Shown: one piece after another, positions 1 to 7,166 of the stretch
How positions within the stretch are numbered: the first letter of the stretch is position 1
Layout: each line of letters begins with the position of its first letter
NCBI GenBank assembly: GCA_964585805.1
Contig: CAZPFE010000019.1
Location: forward strand, 1 to 10,620
Length of the DNA stretch: 10,620 nucleotides
Source of the DNA: CAYLWZ01 sp964585805
GTDB taxonomy: Bacteria > Patescibacteriota > Minisyncoccia > Minisyncoccales > GWA2-38-27
Direction: 5' to 3'
Position numbers and translations under genes: made by a program
Notes under the pieces: generated by a model
The model's input: the letters and a program-made list of their open reading frames with translations, nothing else
The model's database searches: none
What the model was told of the DNA's origin: nothing

Positions 1-30
1 GAGGGGGAGGTTTTAATCCCCATCCCCCTC
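1..30. repeat. Imperfect G/C-rich inverted repeat at left edge
   Basis: The arms at 1-10 (GAGGGGGAGG) and 21-30 (CATCCCCCTC) pair at 9 of 10 positions around a 10-base spacer. The composition (runs of G and of C with single A or T) matches the perfect hairpin that follows, so this is probably a decayed copy or the outer part of the same hairpin element. The window edge cuts it off, so its true extent is unknown. Confidence 0.45.
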
Positions 31-35
31 CTATT

Positions 36-66
36 TCCTCCCCCTTCCCAAAGGGAAGGGGGAGGA
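36..66. repeat. Perfect 14-bp hairpin, GC-rich interspersed-type repeat
   Basis: Positions 36-49 and 53-66 are exact reverse complements (arm TCCTCCCCCTTCCC) around the loop AAA. The stem is very stable and stands out sharply in this AT-rich window. No T-run follows on either strand, so it is not a standard intrinsic terminator, although it could still stop or protect transcripts coming from glyS. Short palindromes of this C-rich/G-rich composition look like dispersed intergenic repeats, but only flanking genome sequence could show whether this one is dispersed. Confidence 0.75.
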
Positions 67-82
67 TTGAAAAAATGTTTTT

Positions 83-109
83 CCTTCCCAGAGGGAAGGG
101 GGAGGATTG
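83..109. repeat. Second copy of the hairpin repeat core
   Basis: This stretch matches 43-69 at 26 of 27 positions, the only difference being A51 versus G91, at an exact offset of 40 bases. It keeps a 7-bp stem (83-89 with 93-99) around the loop AGA but has lost the outer C-rich part of the left arm. Its 3' end, GGGAAGGGGGAGGATTG, is identical to 53-69 and runs straight into the purine array, whose later units all carry a variant of the same GGATTG ending. The array may therefore have grown from this half-element. Confidence 0.7.
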
Positions 110-380
110 GGGAAAGAAAAAGAGAAAGGGAAGGATTAAAGAAAAGAAAAAGAGGAAGGAAGAGAATTAAAAGAAGAAAAAGAAAAAGGAGAGAATTGAA
201 AGAAGAAAAGGGGGGATTGAAGAAAGAAAAAGAAAAAGAAAAAGGGGAAGATTGAGGGAAAAAGGGGAGGATTGGAGAAAGAAAAAAAGAAAGGGAGAAT
301 TGGAAAATGAAGAGGGGAAGGAGAGAATTGGAGAAAGAAAAAGAGAAAGGGAAGGATTGAAGAAAGAAAAAATAAAAGAG
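90..380 (+). repeat. Degenerate purine-only tandem array, ~30-bp unit
   Basis: Each unit ends in ATTG or ATTA. These anchors start at 106, 135, 166, 195, 216, 251, 271, 299, 327 and 356, giving spacings of 20-35 bases, most often 28-31. A rough consensus is ATTGGAGAAAGAAAAAGAG followed by AAAGGGAAGG. The first and last full units (106-137 and 327-358) agree at 31 of 32 positions. There is no C on the + strand from 90 to 385, and of the 291 bases at 90-380 only 22 are pyrimidines, all T. An open frame at 67-255 encodes only Lys/Arg/Glu/Gly-rich low-complexity sequence and is not a credible gene. The array lies just past the glyS stop, so a read-through transcript would carry a U/C-rich 3' tail. 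Apart from the hairpins and this array, the gene-less stretch 1-408 shows nothing recognisable. Confidence 0.8.
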
Positions 381-408
381 TAAATCTATTAACCGTTCTG
401 TCCTTAAA

Positions 409-1806
409 TCAACCTATTTTTTCTTTTAAAATATCAGCTAAATCTTTGATTTCTATTCTTTCTTGTTTCATTGTATCACGGTCGCGAATAGTTACTGTTT
501 CGTCTTCTAATGTTTGGAAATCAATCGTTACACAATAAGGAGTACCTATTTCATCTTGTCGACGATAACGTTTACCAATATTATCACTATCATCAAATTC
601 AGCCATAAACTCTTCCTTCAGAAGATCAAACACTTCCCGCGCTTTTTTAACCAAATCCGGTTTGTTTTTTAAAAGAGGAAAAACAGCTACTTTAATTGGG
701 GCTAATTTTGGTGGGAATTTAAGAACAACCCTTTCTTCTTTGTTTTCCAGTTCTTCTTCCTCATAAAACTCACTCAAAACTGCTAATAATATCCTATCTA
801 ACCCTGCTGAAGTCTCTACTATATAAGGAACATATTTTTTACCATTTCTTGGGTCGCGATAAGATAAATCCTGACCAGAAAACTTGCTGTGTTGAGTTAG
901 ATCGTAATCTCCCCTGTTATGTATACCTTCTAATTCTTTAAAACCAAAAGGAAAATTATATTCTATATCCCAAGCATCTTTAGCATAAAAAACTAAATTT
1001 TCATGCCTATGCCACTTCAAATTTTCTTCTTTAATGCCTATTTTTCTAATGTAAAAATTCCATCTTTTCTCTTTCCAAAGATTATAAAATTTTTCTGCTT
1101 CTTCAGGCTGGACAAAGAATTGCATTTCCATTTGAACAAATTCCCGTTGGCGAAAAATAAATTGACGCGCCGTAATCTCATTCCTAAAAGACTTACCAAC
1201 TTGAGCAATCCCAAAAGGAATTTTTTGTCGGGTAGAATTTAAAACATTTTTAAAATTCACATATATTCCTTGGCAAGTTTCTCCCCGCAGATATGTTGGC
1301 TCTTTCTTCCAATCATCGGTAAAATTACCTAAATTGGACTTGACTAATAAATTAAAATTTTTTGCTTGTGAAAAATTTCCTCTTGTCCCGCAATGAGGGC
1401 ACTGCAATTTTTCTTTATTTTCTTCTAACAAGTTATTAATTTCTTCCTCCGACATTTTCTCATCAGCAAATACTCCAATGCTTTCTAATAAATGATCGGC
1501 TCTTATCCGAATATGACATTGTTTACATTCAATTAAAGGATCGGTAAAACTGCTTACATGACCTGAGGCCTCCCATATTTTTGGATGCATAAAAATAGCG
1601 CTATCTAATCCAACAATATTTTCATTTTTTTGAACCATCTCTTCCCACCATATTTTTTTAATATTATTAGCCAACTCTACCCCATAAGGACCATAATCAT
1701 AAACTGCAGCAAACCCGCCATAAATTTCAGAAGAAGGAAATACAAAACCTCGTCTTTTTGCTAAAGAAATAATTTTTTGAGTTAAGTTAGACATAAAATT
1801 ACCCAT
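409..1806 (-). CDS. glyS: Glycyl-tRNA synthetase, class II alpha2 type
   Basis: This cytoplasmic enzyme charges tRNA-Gly with glycine using ATP. The 465 residues fit the single-chain homodimeric type (about 460 residues), which is unrelated in architecture to the alpha2beta2 GlyQ/GlyS form. Visible in order are a motif 1 region with YDYGP near 36-40, a zinc-ribbon-like insertion with C94/C97 and C136/C139, motif 2 from RNEIT at 208 through REFVQME, motif 3 at ETSAGLDRILLA (331-342), and a C-terminal anticodon-binding domain from about 368 containing GKRYRRQDEIGTPYC (411-425). It is the last gene of the run, 44 bases after the surface-protein gene. The start is uncertain: residue 5 is also Met (ATG at 1792-1794) and family N-termini resemble MSNLTQKI, and neither start has a clear Shine-Dalgarno site. 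The identification is very secure. Confidence 0.97.
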   Translation of the reverse strand: MGNFMSNLTQKIISLAKRRGFVFPSSEIYGGFAAVYDYGPYGVELANNIKKIWWEEMVQKNENIVGLDSAIFMHPKIWEASGHVSSFTDPLIECKQCHIRIRADHLLESIGVFADEKMSEEEINNLLEENKEKLQCPHCGTRGNFSQAKNFNLLVKSNLGNFTDDWKKEPTYLRGETCQGIYVNFKNVLNSTRQKIPFGIAQVGKSFRNEITARQFIFRQREFVQMEMQFFVQPEEAEKFYNLWKEKRWNFYIRKIGIKEENLKWHRHENLVFYAKDAWDIEYNFPFGFKELEGIHNRGDYDLTQHSKFSGQDLSYRDPRNGKKYVPYIVETSAGLDRILLAVLSEFYEEEELENKEERVVLKFPPKLAPIKVAVFPLLKNKPDLVKKAREVFDLLKEEFMAEFDDSDNIGKRYRRQDEIGTPYCVTIDFQTLEDETVTIRDRDTMKQERIEIKDLADILKEKIG

Positions 1807-1850
1807 TTATTTCTTATTAAAAATCTCAACCTTTAAATAAAAATCAAAAT

Positions 1851-3530
1851 TCATTTAACAATTCCATTTTCTCCAGAAATACTTGGATCGTCAGGCAAAT
1901 CAGTTCTTATTTCTTTACTTTCACCTTCTATTTCTTGTCCTGTCCATTGATCATCTCCACTAATCACTGCTTTACCTATCAATAATGCAGTTTTTCCTTT
2001 TTGTTCAGGATTAGGGCTTAAAACAACTTGAAAAGCAATTGAAGGAGCAGAATTTAAAATACCTGTTCCAGCGTCCATTTTTTCGCCATTATTAACTGAC
2101 CAAACGATTTCTCTACTCTTATTATCAAAAGAAAAATTAGAAACCTCGTCTTTTGGAAAAATCTTTCCTGTTAATCTCACATTAGAAGGTAAAGTTGCTT
2201 TTACTTTCACATTATCTACATCATTATAATAATTCTTTGCCTGCCAAATAACAGTATAAGTGGTTTCCTTTCCTACTTCTGGAGGAATTGGTCCAGAATT
2301 ACTAAAAATATCATTTTGATAAAATGCTTTTTGAGAAATCTCTAATTTTGAATTCATTTTAATACTAAATTCTCTTTTCACTTGAGAAATTAAAACTACA
2401 TCTTTTAAAAGAATATTTTTTTCTCCTCTATCATTCAATTTCCAATCCTTTAATTTAACCCAAAATTCAACTTTTCCTTCTTCTCCTTGATCTAAAAATT
2501 GCAATTTTGGCACATCACGCCAATCCCAAATAATAGAATTATCACCTCTTCCGAACTGTCCGTCTTTAACTTTTAGAGAATTTAAATCAAACGCTTTACC
2601 TTCTAAATTAACAACTAAAAATAGATTATTAAACGGCTTTGAACCAATATTTCTAAAATAAATTTCGTAGTGAAGCAAATCGCCAGGATTTGCAATATAA
2701 TTTCTTTGACCATTTATTTCTTGGAATACATCAATATGGAGATTAACAATTTCCACACCCTTAACTGCTTCTTTTAAAGGAACAAAATTATTTCCCTGCC
2801 AAACACCTAAAATTGCTTTAAAAATTTTTTCTGACCCTACATCACCTGTTAATTTGCCCTTTATTTCAATTCTTCCTCCTTCTGCTTTGTTTAAAACTGG
2901 AATATCCCATTCTGTTTTATCTAAAGTTGTAGGATTGCTACTAATAAATTCAAAATTTGCTGGATATTCAATCTTAATTCCTAAATTAGTTAATGGATAA
3001 TCTAAATTAGAAAAATAATTTACACTAAAACTAAACTCTCTATTAGGTTCTATTTTAGACGATAAATCAAAATCAAGAGTAAGAGGAACAGAACTAATTA
3101 TAGTCGTAAAAGTGGTAGATGATTCATATCGGGCTTTTATATCTTTGGGATGATAACTTAACCATACTTTTGCTGTTTTTATCTCTCCTTCTTTGCCTAA
3201 CAACCTGCATTTAAATTTAAAACTTTTTTCCTCTCCTGGATAAATATCTCCTAATTTATCTGAACTAATTTCTACTCTTTGAGAAGAATTTTCTTCTATT
3301 AAACTACTCGTCGGAAACTCAAAAACTAAATGAGGATCTTCTAACTTAACATTACCATTATTCTTATAAATAACTGTATATTCTATTTCTTGAGAAACGG
3401 TTGCCTTGTCTGGTCCTATAATCTCTAATTTTAAAACATCTTTAGAATAAGAATTTCTATTCCAATACCAAAAACCAGCAATCCCAACGATCAATCCTAA
3501 AAAAATAATCATTAAAATAAACTTTCTCAT
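1851..3530 (-). CDS. Membrane-anchored surface protein with four Ig-like/DUF11-like repeats
   Basis: This is probably an extracytoplasmic structural or adhesive protein, and its specific role is not recognised. Residues 5-23 form one hydrophobic segment after a short positive N-terminus (MRK). There is no lipobox Cys, so it is likely an uncleaved N-terminal anchor with the rest outside. The remainder is beta-rich and divides into four tandem modules at about 33-147, 150-262, 263-397 and 398-540. Each opens with a strand such as LKLEI, LTLDF, LHIDV or LEISQ, then reads 'Y.V.Y.N.G', then 'v.V...LP', as in DUF11/CARDB-type folds. Module 4 is the most distinctive, with PPEVGKETTYTVIWQAKN at 416-433. 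The tail (about 541-559) is polar, with no sorting motif. The start codon overlaps the recO stop as ATGA, and there is no Shine-Dalgarno site, so translation probably depends on termination-reinitiation after recO. The four-module assignment is made by eye. Confidence 0.75.
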   Translation of the reverse strand: MRKFILMIIFLGLIVGIAGFWYWNRNSYSKDVLKLEIIGPDKATVSQEIEYTVIYKNNGNVKLEDPHLVFEFPTSSLIEENSSQRVEISSDKLGDIYPGEEKSFKFKCRLLGKEGEIKTAKVWLSYHPKDIKARYESSTTFTTIISSVPLTLDFDLSSKIEPNREFSFSVNYFSNLDYPLTNLGIKIEYPANFEFISSNPTTLDKTEWDIPVLNKAEGGRIEIKGKLTGDVGSEKIFKAILGVWQGNNFVPLKEAVKGVEIVNLHIDVFQEINGQRNYIANPGDLLHYEIYFRNIGSKPFNNLFLVVNLEGKAFDLNSLKVKDGQFGRGDNSIIWDWRDVPKLQFLDQGEEGKVEFWVKLKDWKLNDRGEKNILLKDVVLISQVKREFSIKMNSKLEISQKAFYQNDIFSNSGPIPPEVGKETTYTVIWQAKNYYNDVDNVKVKATLPSNVRLTGKIFPKDEVSNFSFDNKSREIVWSVNNGEKMDAGTGILNSAPSIAFQVVLSPNPEQKGKTALLIGKAVISGDDQWTGQEIEGESKEIRTDLPDDPSISGENGIVK

Positions 3531-4261
3531 AAAATATTATCTAAAATATATTTTTTATATTCATCTAAAAAAAGAAAAGTTTTTCTAAAATCTTTATCAG
3601 GTTTTAATTTAAAAATAACTTGCCAATCTTTATTTTGAAAAAGACGAAACATTTTAATCTCTTTGGCTAAAATTTTTTTCTTTCTTTGATTGCTTAACAA
3701 TAAGGAAGAACATTTCTGACAAACTAATCCTTTTTCAAAACTGAAAAAGTTGTTTTCTGAAGATATTTTTTTTTGACAAAAAGAACAGTTATAAAGATCA
3801 AAACCATAACCAGCAACCTCTAATAAATTCAATAGAAAGGCGTAATAAAATAAAGAATAAGAAATTTCTTTAGAAAAAGAAAAATGATTAAGGTTTTCAA
3901 AAAAATCAGTCAATAATTCCCATACTTTTTCATCTTTTTCTTCCCATCCTATTAAATCATCTAAATCAGTCGCGCATTGAAAAGCAATTCTTAACTTTCT
4001 AAAACTCTTTTTAATATCTGAAAAATTATCAATTTTAACCGCATCTGTTAAAGTATTATAAAATTTTCCTTTGATAAATTCAATTTCAGCAAGAGAAAAA
4101 ACCCTTATTCCTGACCTTAATTTTGACTTAATCTTTCTTACTCCTCTGGCTAAAACATTTATCTTACCAAACTCTTGACTATAAAAAGTAATCATTTGAT
4201 TTGCTTCCCCTTGATTCTCTTTTTTTAAAACAAAACTTAAAGATCTATAACGCGTAGTCAT
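3527..4261 (-). CDS. recO: DNA repair protein RecO
   Basis: RecO helps load RecA onto SSB-coated single-stranded DNA in the RecFOR pathway and anneals complementary strands. The 244-residue length is typical. The N-terminal OB-fold is seen at about 1-80, including MTTRYRSLSFVLKK, the turn FGKINVLARGVRK (31-43) and the basic stretch KIKSKLRSG. A helical domain follows, with a zinc-finger signature at C159/C162 and C181/C184 (CSFC...CQKC). The gene starts 10 bases after the ileS stop. GAAGGG at the ileS end (4275-4280), 13 bases before the ATG, may serve as ribosome binding site. Its stop overlaps the next start as ATGA. RecO sequences diverge quickly, but the layout and the zinc finger make the call firm. 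The linkage to a glycyl-tRNA synthetase gene recalls the recO-glyQ-glyS order of Firmicutes. Confidence 0.93.
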   Translation of the reverse strand: MTTRYRSLSFVLKKENQGEANQMITFYSQEFGKINVLARGVRKIKSKLRSGIRVFSLAEIEFIKGKFYNTLTDAVKIDNFSDIKKSFRKLRIAFQCATDLDDLIGWEEKDEKVWELLTDFFENLNHFSFSKEISYSLFYYAFLLNLLEVAGYGFDLYNCSFCQKKISSENNFFSFEKGLVCQKCSSLLLSNQRKKKILAKEIKMFRLFQNKDWQVIFKLKPDKDFRKTFLFLDEYKKYILDNIL

Positions 4262-4271
4262 AAGAATAAAA

Positions 4272-7148
4272 TTACCCTTCTTTTCTTTTCACTTTTATTC
4301 CCAGCCAAATTTCTTTTCCATCTAATTTAATTTCCCTTTCTGCTTCAACTTCTTCTCTACCTTCTTTTATTTCTTCAGCTATTGTTTTCTTTAAAACATA
4401 ATTTCTATATTTTTCTAATAATCTTTTAAACCAATCTTCAGACTGATAATAGATTAAAATTTTATCTTCTGCTTTTAAGCCTGCTTTTTTTCTTAAAATT
4501 TGAATAAAACGAATAAAATCTCTCATTATACCTTCTTCTTTTAATTCAGGAGTAATCGTTACATCTAAAACAATTTCTTTTTCTGCTTCTGGATTGAAAA
4601 TAACTTCTTTGACATTAATTTCTTCCTTGAGTAAAGACACCAAATCAGGCTCTTCTTTTATTCGAGAATCCTTTATTATTAATTTAGAAAGCGGTTGTCT
4701 AACTTTAATTCCTGCTTTTACTCTTTCAGCCAAAGCTTGGGAGGCAATGTTTCTTGTTTCTTCCATTTTTTCTTCTATTTCTTTGTTTATTAAATCTTGA
4801 TTTGCTTCTGGCCAATCAGATAAATGAACTGACTCTTCCTTTCCTCCTAAAGATTGGTATAACTTTTCAGCAATAAAAGGGGTGAAAGGGGCTATTAATT
4901 GAGAAAAACGCAAAAGAACATAATATAAAACCTGACTCGCCTCTCTGTTTGCCTCTTTGTTCTCTTTATCTTGAAATCTTAACCGAGAGCGTCGAATATA
5001 CCAATTTGATAATTCATCTACAAAACCTAACAAAGCTCTTCCTGCTTCTACAACTTTGTATTGATTCAAATTCTCGGAAATAAAAACATTTAAACTCTCT
5101 AAACGAGAAATAATCCATTTATCAAGAATATGATTAGGTTTAATTTCTTCTTCAGGACTAAAATCTTCTTCTTTGTAAATTGAGAAGAAATTATAACTTT
5201 GCCATAAAGTATCAAAAAATTTTCTCTCTAAAGTTTGAACATCTTGAAAATCAAATTTTTTCGTCTCTCCAGCTTGATTGACGGTATAAAAATAAAGACG
5301 AGCACAATCAGCGCCAAATTTATTTACTACTTCTTCTGGCTTAATAATGTTCCCTCTTGACTTTGACATTTTTTGGCCCTTAGCATCTAAAATCAAACCT
5401 AAACAAATCACATTCTTATAAGCTGGTCCTTTTTCTAGTAAAGTAGAAACCGCTAAAAGCGTGTAAAACCAACCTCTTGTTTGATCTATTCCTTCAGCAA
5501 TAAAATCAGCCGGGAAAGCTTCTTGATTGTCAATTTTTTCTTTATTTTCAAAAGGATAATGCCATTGAGCAAAAGGCATACTTCCTGAATCAAACCAACA
5601 ATCAATTACTTCTGGTACCCTCTTCATCTCTTCACCGCATTTTTCACATTTATAAACTATTTTATCAATGAACGGCCGGTGTAAATCATTTATTTCTTTT
5701 TCCCCTGATTTTTCTCTTAATTCTTTAATACTGCCAATACATTCCTGATAACCACATTTTTGACACTGCCAAATAGGCAAAGGAGTACCCCAATATCTTT
5801 CCCGTGATAAATTCCAATCTTTAATTTCTTTTAACCACTCCCCAAAGCGTCCTTCTTTAATATAAGAAGGTATCCAGTTTATTTCCTGACTATTTTCAAT
5901 CAACTGATTTCTTATTTCTGTAATTTTAATAAACCAGGAAGATTTAGCGTAATAAACTAAAGGTGTCTTGCATCTCCAGCAAAAAGGATAATCGTGTTCA
6001 TACAATTCCTCTTTAAAAAGAATATTCCTCTCTTTTAAATCACTGATGATTAAAGGGTCAGCGTCTTTAACAAACATTCCTTCCCATTTATAACCTTTTG
6101 TTTTCATTTTTCCTTCTCCATCTACTGTCATTAATATCGGGAATTGCTCTTCTTCTTTCTTTCCTTCATTTTCTTCTTTCACTGCTTCCATATCTTCTTC
6201 ACCAAAAGCAGGCGCTATATGAACTAAACCTGTCCCTTCTTCTAAAGAAACAAACTCTGCCGGAATTGTCTGATATAACTTACCTTTTACTTCTTGAGGA
6301 TAAAGAGGATCATATTCTCTGTTTAATAACTCTTCGCCCTTCATTTCTTCTAAAATCTCCTTTTTTTCTTCTCCTAAAACCTCTATTCTCTCTTTAGCCA
6401 AAATTAAAATTTCTCCTGTTTTTGTCTTAACCTTTAAATAATCAAAAGAAGGATTAACTGCTATTGCCACATTTGCAGGCAAGGTCCAAGGAGTAGTTGT
6501 CCAAACTAAAAAATAAGTATTTTCTTCTTTCTTTACTTTAAACTTAACATAAATAGCATTTTCTTTAACTCTTTTATAACCTTGAGAAACCTCATGAGAA
6601 GAAAGAGATGTTCCGCACCGCGGACAATAAGGGACCACTTTATAACCTTGAAATAACAGCCCTTTTCTCCAGATATTTTTTAATATCCACCATAAAGATT
6701 CAATATAATTATTATCGCAAGTTATATAAGCATTTTCAAAATCAAGCCAATAACCAATTCTTTTGCTAAATTCTTCCCATTCCTTCTTATAAGTAAAAAC
6801 ACTCTCCCGACATTTTTCTATAAACTTTTCAATTCCTAATTCCTCAATTTCTTTTTTTGTTTTAATACCCAATTTTTTTTCTGCCTCCATTTCTGTTGGT
6901 AAACCATGAGTATCCCACCCGGCCTTTCTCTCAATATAAAAACCTTTCATCGTCCGATAACGAATAATTATATCTTTAAAGGCACGGGCTAAAAGATGAT
7001 GGATGCCCGGCAAACCATTGGCAAAAGGAGGACCTTCAAAAAAAACAAATTTTTTCTTTCCTTTGTTTTTGGCAAAAGTTTTTTGAATAATATTTTTTTC
7101 TTTCCAAAAATCAAGAATTTTTTCTTCGTTTTGAGGAAAATCAAACAT
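4272..7148 (-). CDS. ileS: Isoleucyl-tRNA synthetase, IleRS2-like, with GXHH motif
   Basis: This class I enzyme attaches isoleucine to tRNA-Ile and hydrolyses mischarged valine. The 958 residues resemble the Thermus/eukaryote-like type. The signature normally read as HXGH is here G48-I49-H50-H51 (NGLPGIHHL), so the first and third positions are swapped. GWDTHGLP lies at 78-85. The CP1 editing domain has WTTTPWTLPAN (216-226) and GLVHIAPAFGEED with the conserved Asp319. KMSKS is at 593-597, and a helical anticodon-binding domain runs from about 670, with WYIRRSR at 716-722. Cysteine pairs C175/C178 with C390/C393, and C462/C465 with C501/C504, match the two zinc sites of this type. The gene begins 18 bases after the phosphatase gene and has no strong Shine-Dalgarno site. 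The protein appears full length and intact. Confidence 0.97.
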   Translation of the reverse strand: MFDFPQNEEKILDFWKEKNIIQKTFAKNKGKKKFVFFEGPPFANGLPGIHHLLARAFKDIIIRYRTMKGFYIERKAGWDTHGLPTEMEAEKKLGIKTKKEIEELGIEKFIEKCRESVFTYKKEWEEFSKRIGYWLDFENAYITCDNNYIESLWWILKNIWRKGLLFQGYKVVPYCPRCGTSLSSHEVSQGYKRVKENAIYVKFKVKKEENTYFLVWTTTPWTLPANVAIAVNPSFDYLKVKTKTGEILILAKERIEVLGEEKKEILEEMKGEELLNREYDPLYPQEVKGKLYQTIPAEFVSLEEGTGLVHIAPAFGEEDMEAVKEENEGKKEEEQFPILMTVDGEGKMKTKGYKWEGMFVKDADPLIISDLKERNILFKEELYEHDYPFCWRCKTPLVYYAKSSWFIKITEIRNQLIENSQEINWIPSYIKEGRFGEWLKEIKDWNLSRERYWGTPLPIWQCQKCGYQECIGSIKELREKSGEKEINDLHRPFIDKIVYKCEKCGEEMKRVPEVIDCWFDSGSMPFAQWHYPFENKEKIDNQEAFPADFIAEGIDQTRGWFYTLLAVSTLLEKGPAYKNVICLGLILDAKGQKMSKSRGNIIKPEEVVNKFGADCARLYFYTVNQAGETKKFDFQDVQTLERKFFDTLWQSYNFFSIYKEEDFSPEEEIKPNHILDKWIISRLESLNVFISENLNQYKVVEAGRALLGFVDELSNWYIRRSRLRFQDKENKEANREASQVLYYVLLRFSQLIAPFTPFIAEKLYQSLGGKEESVHLSDWPEANQDLINKEIEEKMEETRNIASQALAERVKAGIKVRQPLSKLIIKDSRIKEEPDLVSLLKEEINVKEVIFNPEAEKEIVLDVTITPELKEEGIMRDFIRFIQILRKKAGLKAEDKILIYYQSEDWFKRLLEKYRNYVLKKTIAEEIKEGREEVEAEREIKLDGKEIWLGIKVKRKEG

Positions 7149-7166
7149 ATTTTTTAATTTTATTCT

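Noticed and set aside
67..255. 62-residue Lys/Arg-rich open frame on the + strand
   Set aside because: It begins at TTG inside the hairpin repeat and reads through the purine array, which lacks stops only because of its composition. The product is low complexity, with no ribosome-binding site and no codon pattern like the real genes.
90..380. CRISPR array
   Set aside because: The anchors are periodic, but units vary from 20 to 35 bases and no constant repeat separates unique spacers. All of it is purine low-complexity sequence, and no cas gene is present.
381..408. Intrinsic terminator for glyS
   Set aside because: I could find no stable hairpin between the glyS stop and the array. The stable hairpin at 36-66 is about 340 bases downstream and lacks a T-run.
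1003..1242. 79-residue + strand open frame inside glyS
   Set aside because: It is antisense to the conserved catalytic core of glyS. It has no motif of its own and follows the reverse of conserved codons.
4594..4800. 68-residue + strand open frame inside ileS
   Set aside because: It is the antisense shadow of the C-terminal part of ileS, giving a Leu/Ser-rich product typical of reading A-rich genes backwards.
6098..6397. 99-residue hydrophobic + strand open frame inside ileS
   Set aside because: Its Leu/Ser-rich 'membrane-like' look comes from reading Lys/Glu codons of the editing domain in reverse. There is no independent support.
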